Assembly: GCA_052298855.1 (NCBI GenBank)
Contig: DAVZXP010000009.1
Location: 1-64,000, forward strand
DNA length: 64,000 nucleotides
Direction of reading: 5' to 3'
From: Fimenecus sp052298855
GTDB lineage: Bacteria; Bacillota; Clostridia; Oscillospirales; Acutalibacteraceae
In this document: in pieces, positions 60,025 through 64,000 of the stretch
Layout of the letters: each line of letters begins with the position of its first letter
How positions within the stretch are numbered: position 1 is the first letter of the stretch
Position numbers and translations under genes: made by a program
Notes under the pieces: model-generated
The model's database searches: none
Told to the model about the DNA's origin: nothing
The model's input: only the letters and a program-made list of their open reading frames with translations

Positions 60025-61371
60025 TTATTTATATAATCCGGTTTCAAGTAAAACAGGCGCATTTCTGCTCTGTGTGATTTTTACAATAATTTTATCGGTT
60101 TTTACAGACTCGAAAAAGCATATTTTTTTATAGCCTATGGTTTCGCCTTTGAATACAGTAATGCCGTTAGCTATAATTTCAAATTTTTCAACTCTCTGAC
60201 TCTGCGTAATATCTTCACGCAAAACTGCTTTCTGAATACAGCTTGTGTTAAAGCTCAATTCATATGTATACTCGTCAATCTGCTTTTGCCTGCAATCGAC
60301 CCTTTCGGTAAAATCATTTTCAATGCACTTTCGAGCGGTTTTCAGCCGATTGATAAACTTTTTAGGCAAATCTCCTTTTTTGTTCGGCGGAATATTTACA
60401 AGCAGAGTTGCATTGTTTCCTACAGAGGTATAGTAACACTCCTTCAGATTTTTAACAGAGCGTGTCATAAACATTTCGAAATATTTGCGGTAAAACCATC
60501 CCACATAGGTAACCGGCACATCCATTTCACTCGGCCAGTAGCAAAGCGGCTCATTTTCTGAAATCAAGTCTCTGTCACCCAGTCGTTTATCGGTATGGTC
60601 TATTTGGTAAAGCATTCTAAATGCGCCTTCCTCCTGCTGTGACTGCCGCATTACCTCGTCGTAGACCTGAAGCCTTTTCGGCACGACACTCCATTCGGCT
60701 TTTCTTGCTTTGCCGCTCTCGTTCCCTATCCACCGAATATCAGGGCCGCAGTTTGAAAGGACAGCATTGGGCTGATATTTATGAATGGTTGCATAATAAC
60801 GCTCCCAATCGTAGCGTTGCTTTTTGCCGTTTTTTCCCTCCCCGCAGGCACCGTCAAACCAAAAGCAGAAAATATCGCCGTAATTTGTGCACAGTTCTTC
60901 AAGCTGATTGCAGAAATAATCGTTATACGCCTCTGTTCCGTAGGTGGGTTCGTGCCTGTCCCAAGGCGATAAATATATGCCGAGCTTAAAACCGAATTTC
61001 TTACAGGATTCGCTGAGTTCTTTTACAATATCGCCCTGTCCGCTTTTGTAAGGCGTATTTCTGATACAATAATCCGAATATTTTGAATTGAAAAGGCAAA
61101 ATCCGTCGTGATGCTTTGCCGTAATAATTACGCCTTTACTTCCGGTAGACATTAAATCCTGAACCCATTTATCGGTATCCAGCTGTTTCAATTTGAAATT
61201 TTTGGGATCAACATTACCGTCACCCCATTCCTTTCCGGTATATGTATTCAGCCCGAAATGGATAAAGTTATAATATCCCATTTCAAGAATATTAAGTTGT
61301 CTGTTATTCGGAACAATCTTATTGGACATATCGTTGAAATTCAATTTAATCACATCACTTTCTAAAAACAA
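60025..61371 (-). CDS. Alpha-L-fucosidase (GH29)
   Basis: Glycoside hydrolase of about 440 residues that releases alpha-linked L-fucose, for example from host mucin glycans. Blocks include NFIHFGLNTYTGKEWGDG, KGVIITAKHHDGFCLF and the nucleophile Asp in FCFWFDGACG. The C-terminal beta domain completes the fold. No signal peptide is seen, so it should be cytoplasmic. The start is uncertain: a TTG at 61371, a GTG at 61353 and an ATG at 61329 are all in frame, and the GTG follows an AGAAAGTGAT box. It clusters with an LRR lipoprotein and an MFS carrier. Confidence 0.88.
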   Translation of the reverse strand: MFLESDVIKLNFNDMSNKIVPNNRQLNILEMGYYNFIHFGLNTYTGKEWGDGNVDPKNFKLKQLDTDKWVQDLMSTGSKGVIITAKHHDGFCLFNSKYSDYCIRNTPYKSGQGDIVKELSESCKKFGFKLGIYLSPWDRHEPTYGTEAYNDYFCNQLEELCTNYGDIFCFWFDGACGEGKNGKKQRYDWERYYATIHKYQPNAVLSNCGPDIRWIGNESGKARKAEWSVVPKRLQVYDEVMRQSQQEEGAFRMLYQIDHTDKRLGDRDLISENEPLCYWPSEMDVPVTYVGWFYRKYFEMFMTRSVKNLKECYYTSVGNNATLLVNIPPNKKGDLPKKFINRLKTARKCIENDFTERVDCRQKQIDEYTYELSFNTSCIQKAVLREDITQSQRVEKFEIIANGITVFKGETIGYKKICFFESVKTDKIIVKITQSRNAPVLLETGLYK

Positions 61372-61479
61372 TTAATAAGGCTAATAAATGCCTTGTTTTC
61401 ACATAACAAGACATTTATTGTAATTATTCGAAAAAAATCTTAATCGCCTATTTGGGTTTCAAATGTTTTACAGTATTTG

Positions 61480-62346
61480 TTAAAACACATCTTTTGTATC
61501 ATCATATTCTATAACTAATCCCTTAAGATTTTTTCCTAAATCAGTCGGATACCATTTTTCACCCAAAATAATATCCGACTTGTTCCTCTTAATTGACAAA
61601 CTACGCAACTGATTACAATCGTGAAAAGCTCTTTCATCAATTTCTTCAATTTGCTCATAAATTACAAGTTCGGTTAATCCGGGATTTTTAGAAAAGGCAT
61701 CTTTACCTATGAATTTAAGATTAGCTGACAGTTTTACTTTGCTCAAATAACCAACTCTGAGAAAAGCATATTCGCCAACCCTTTCAACACTATCCGCAAA
61801 AACAACACTTTTTATTTGATTATGATAAAATGCATAATCACGGATAATTTCAACGCCTTCAGGAATTACATATTCTTCATCAAAATACTCTTTTATTTCT
61901 TTTTTACTTACATCATCGACCTTAATATGTTCTTGAACACCGTTTTTAATGGGATTGCATACCAATTCTTTGCCGTCCATAGTTAACAATGTTCCGTTTA
62001 CGACCTTAAAAGAAGTATTACCATAGGCAACCTCAATTACTTCCAGATTCGAGTTATTGATAATAGCTCTTGTACCGATTGAGTTTACATTTTTACCAAT
62101 AACCAATTTTTTTACATATCTCGTGTTGCAAATTCCGGTATCGTCTATGGCAACAACTTTTTTTCCGTCTATTTCATCAGGGACAATCAATTCTTCCCTG
62201 GATGTTTGATCTGCGTAGCCGGTAATATGGATACCGTCATCCATAACCTCATAATCAAATATATTTGAATCACTATTGCAGCCGGTCAGCCCCAACAAAC
62301 TCATAAGCAGCATAACACACAGAAAAACAGAAATTCTTTTTTTCAC
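61480..62346 (-). CDS. Leucine-rich-repeat (BspA-like) lipoprotein
   Basis: Surface lipoprotein of 288 residues. The signal peptide ends in the lipobox LTGC at residue 23. From about residue 60 several BspA-type repeats follow (VKKLVIGKNVNSIGTRAI, PEGVEIIRDYAFYHNQIKSVVF, LKFIGKDAFSKNPGLTELVI). Such proteins bind host or bacterial surfaces. It lies between the fucosidase and the MFS gene on the same strand, so it may help recruit the substrate. Confidence 0.86.
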   Translation of the reverse strand: MKKRISVFLCVMLLMSLLGLTGCNSDSNIFDYEVMDDGIHITGYADQTSREELIVPDEIDGKKVVAIDDTGICNTRYVKKLVIGKNVNSIGTRAIINNSNLEVIEVAYGNTSFKVVNGTLLTMDGKELVCNPIKNGVQEHIKVDDVSKKEIKEYFDEEYVIPEGVEIIRDYAFYHNQIKSVVFADSVERVGEYAFLRVGYLSKVKLSANLKFIGKDAFSKNPGLTELVIYEQIEEIDERAFHDCNQLRSLSIKRNKSDIILGEKWYPTDLGKNLKGLVIEYDDTKDVF

Positions 62347-62365
62347 TTAAATCACCAATCCTTAC

Positions 62366-64000
62366 TTAATTTTCAACAGTTTCAGGAGCTTCTTGTCCGG
62401 CATGAAAGCTTACCTCTCCAACTCTCTCCTGCATTTCTTTAATACACTGTGCGTGCTGCTCTTTTGTCAGTTTATAGAAAAAGAACGGTACTGTCGAACA
62501 CAAAATGCCTATCGAAGTTAAAATAACATAAACGTTAAATACACCGGTAATAACCTGCGGATTATATAACAAATCCCAGTCTGATGAAAAGCCGATATTG
62601 GCTAATAACTGTGGTAAAATAAGATTCAAAAGCATTGTAACAGGCGCTAACAGCATACCGAAAATGCTCATCATATTATCTGCTCTTTCTCCGTATTTCC
62701 ATTGATGATAATCCAAGGCATCGGAAGTAACACCTGCCAAAAGTCCGGTTTCTATCGGAGAAAATAAATTTTTAAGCAAAGCAGCCAACATAAACACAAC
62801 AAGACCTACAGTTATGCTGCTCATATTAATTGCCCAATACATCAAACCAACGCATAAAAGAGAAAAAATTCGTGCCCAAACAAGAATTGTACCCTTTTCA
62901 AATTTCTTTATTAAAAACGGCGTAAGTAAATTGCCGGCGGTCATAGATAAAACAATTACATTACTTGCAACGCCAAACCAACTTTCAAGTCTTATGCTGT
63001 AAACAAACCACCATTGCAATATCTGACCGAACAAAGCAGTCCAAATACCGAATAAATTAGAAAAATTAATTATCCATAAATGAGGATTCTTTAAAACATT
63101 TTTTACACCTTTAAAGAAATGGACCTTTTGCTTGTTTTCATTTGGCTTTTCAATAATACGTTCTTTAACCTGAAGCATACAAAATATTGTTACAGCAACG
63201 CCTATTACCGCAAAAATAGGTACAAATATTTTATATGTAAGTAACTCGGTAAATCCGCCTGTTGTACCAATCAACACAGGGAAAAACATGCCGATTACAG
63301 ATGGCACAATACCGGTTATTATAGGTACAATCGAATACAATGTCTGACGCTCTTCACTGTTTGGAGAAATAAATTGAACCAAGCCCTGAATATTACAAAA
63401 CTGACCTGTAAATACTGCCAATAACGAAAACAGAAAATGTAAAACCACTACTTGGTATGCATACTGCATAGAGTTGAAATCAATAAAAGGAATGACAGAC
63501 ATGAGTACTGCCGCAGGTATACCGAACGCAATTATAATCGGTTTCATTCTTCCATGCTTGGCACACCATTTTCTTCTAACAAACCAAGTTACATAATTGG
63601 TGATTGCGTTGAGAACAAGTAAGTTGGCCAGAATCTGCGGCAGTGCTACCATACCGAATTGCGGCACATTTTCCAATAAATCTATAGGTGCAAAGTAAAG
63701 ACATATACCAACAATCAGTTCAGAAATAAAAGCTAAATTTGCTGTAATTTTTGTTTTTTTCTCCAAAACGCCGTGATTTTCAAATATAAGTATTGAAAAC
63801 GGAGATAAGAACATGAAAAAGTAGTTCATTATGGATGTAAATATAGTTATCTTTGCAAAATCTGCATAATCAATACCTACAATTGCACCGCAGAACCAGT
63901 TAGGCGTAAAAGTCATATAAGCAACTACGGTTGAAAATATAAATGTACCTATTTGCGCACCGCCGTAAGCAACCTTTTCCTTGACAGATAGATAATTGTT
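62366..64000 (-). CDS. MFS/GPH-type sugar carrier, 5' end beyond the window
   Basis: Membrane carrier of more than 540 residues with about twelve helices. The frame stays open past the last ATG (63916) to the window end, reading VKEKVAYGGAQIGTFIFSTVV, the typical GPH start, so the true start lies outside. The inner DALDYHQWKYGERADNM near the C-terminal third matches the GPH second block. It is followed by the LRR, fucosidase and phosphoesterase genes on the same strand, suggesting uptake of the products of glycan cleavage. Sugar unknown. Confidence 0.85.
   Translation of the reverse strand, partial: NNYLSVKEKVAYGGAQIGTFIFSTVVAYMTFTPNWFCGAIVGIDYADFAKITIFTSIMNYFFMFLSPFSILIFENHGVLEKKTKITANLAFISELIVGICLYFAPIDLLENVPQFGMVALPQILANLLVLNAITNYVTWFVRRKWCAKHGRMKPIIIAFGIPAAVLMSVIPFIDFNSMQYAYQVVVLHFLFSLLAVFTGQFCNIQGLVQFISPNSEERQTLYSIVPIITGIVPSVIGMFFPVLIGTTGGFTELLTYKIFVPIFAVIGVAVTIFCMLQVKERIIEKPNENKQKVHFFKGVKNVLKNPHLWIINFSNLFGIWTALFGQILQWWFVYSIRLESWFGVASNVIVLSMTAGNLLTPFLIKKFEKGTILVWARIFSLLCVGLMYWAINMSSITVGLVVFMLAALLKNLFSPIETGLLAGVTSDALDYHQWKYGERADNMMSIFGMLLAPVTMLLNLILPQLLANIGFSSDWDLLYNPQVITGVFNVYVILTSIGILCSTVPFFFYKLTKEQHAQCIKEMQERVGEVSFHAGQEAPETVEN

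Overview
The window reads as chromosomal DNA of a low- to medium-GC gut Firmicute, most likely a Clostridia/Oscillospirales-type anaerobe. This rests on the gene types (KtrAB, a PrsA-like foldase, PflX-type radical SAM, tungsten aldehyde oxidoreductase, GPH sugar carriers, GH29 fucosidase, BspA-like LRR lipoprotein), strong GGAGG ribosome binding sites, frequent TTG/GTG starts, and mobile genes typical of gut Clostridia (TnpV, DUF6809, CD1115-type VirD4). No rRNA, CRISPR array or complete IS was seen.

Layout. 1-10.1 kb is a housekeeping stretch: ktrAB potassium uptake, a membrane foldase, an alpha/beta hydrolase, the transglutaminase / alpha-E / circularly permuted ATP-grasp trio, proC, mscL with an added zinc ribbon, and a PflX-like radical SAM protein. 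10.2-29.05 kb is an integrative mobilizable element of about 18.75 kb. It sits in the anticodon loop of a tRNA-Ser(CGA). The 5' half of the broken tRNA is at 10210-10250 and the 3' half at 28994-29049; the shared core is ACTCGAAAT. A complete tRNA-Ser(CGA) lies just inside the left end and probably replaces the broken one. Element genes are integrase, ParB-like protein, MOBP relaxase, MobC, RepA-like ATPase and excisionase-type HTH. Its cargo is a DUF6076 protein, a five-gene operon (DUF6680, Mod, Res, TcmP, three-Cys DUF5131 protein), an AlbA_2 regulator with a Fic protein between inverted repeats, TnpV and a double-HTH protein.

29.1-39.9 kb is a GC-richer segment with mobile-gene debris at both edges. 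It carries a TetR regulator, three SAM methyltransferases, two proteins of the L-2-amino-thiazoline-4-carboxylate hydrolase family, a ZIP metal transporter, an HMA metal-binding protein, membrane proteins (one broken by a stop codon) and two exporter-fold ABC half-transporters of the kind used for siderophore uptake. A palindrome TTAG-N6-CTAA precedes both the enzyme operon (twice) and the ABC pair (once). I infer a system that takes up and processes a metal chelator, possibly one with thiazoline rings.

40.5-51.6 kb is a tungsten-cofactor locus of two divergent operons. tupABC, moeA, a MoeA/binding-protein fusion, moaC, moaA and a MOSC protein run one way. mogA, a MoeB/ThiF-like enzyme, aldehyde ferredoxin oxidoreductase, a MoaD/ThiS-like carrier and a polyferredoxin run the other. 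A candidate molybdenum/tungsten-cofactor riboswitch lies in the tupA leader. 51.7-54.1 kb holds a GPH sugar carrier and a methyltransferase. tRNA-Met and tRNA-Trp follow, and next to tRNA-Trp is a decayed conjugative element (frameshifted integrase, VirD4 C-terminus, HTH protein) with an intact chloramphenicol acetyltransferase gene. 58.7-64 kb is a carbohydrate region: metallophosphoesterase, GH29 fucosidase, LRR lipoprotein and an MFS carrier cut by the window end.
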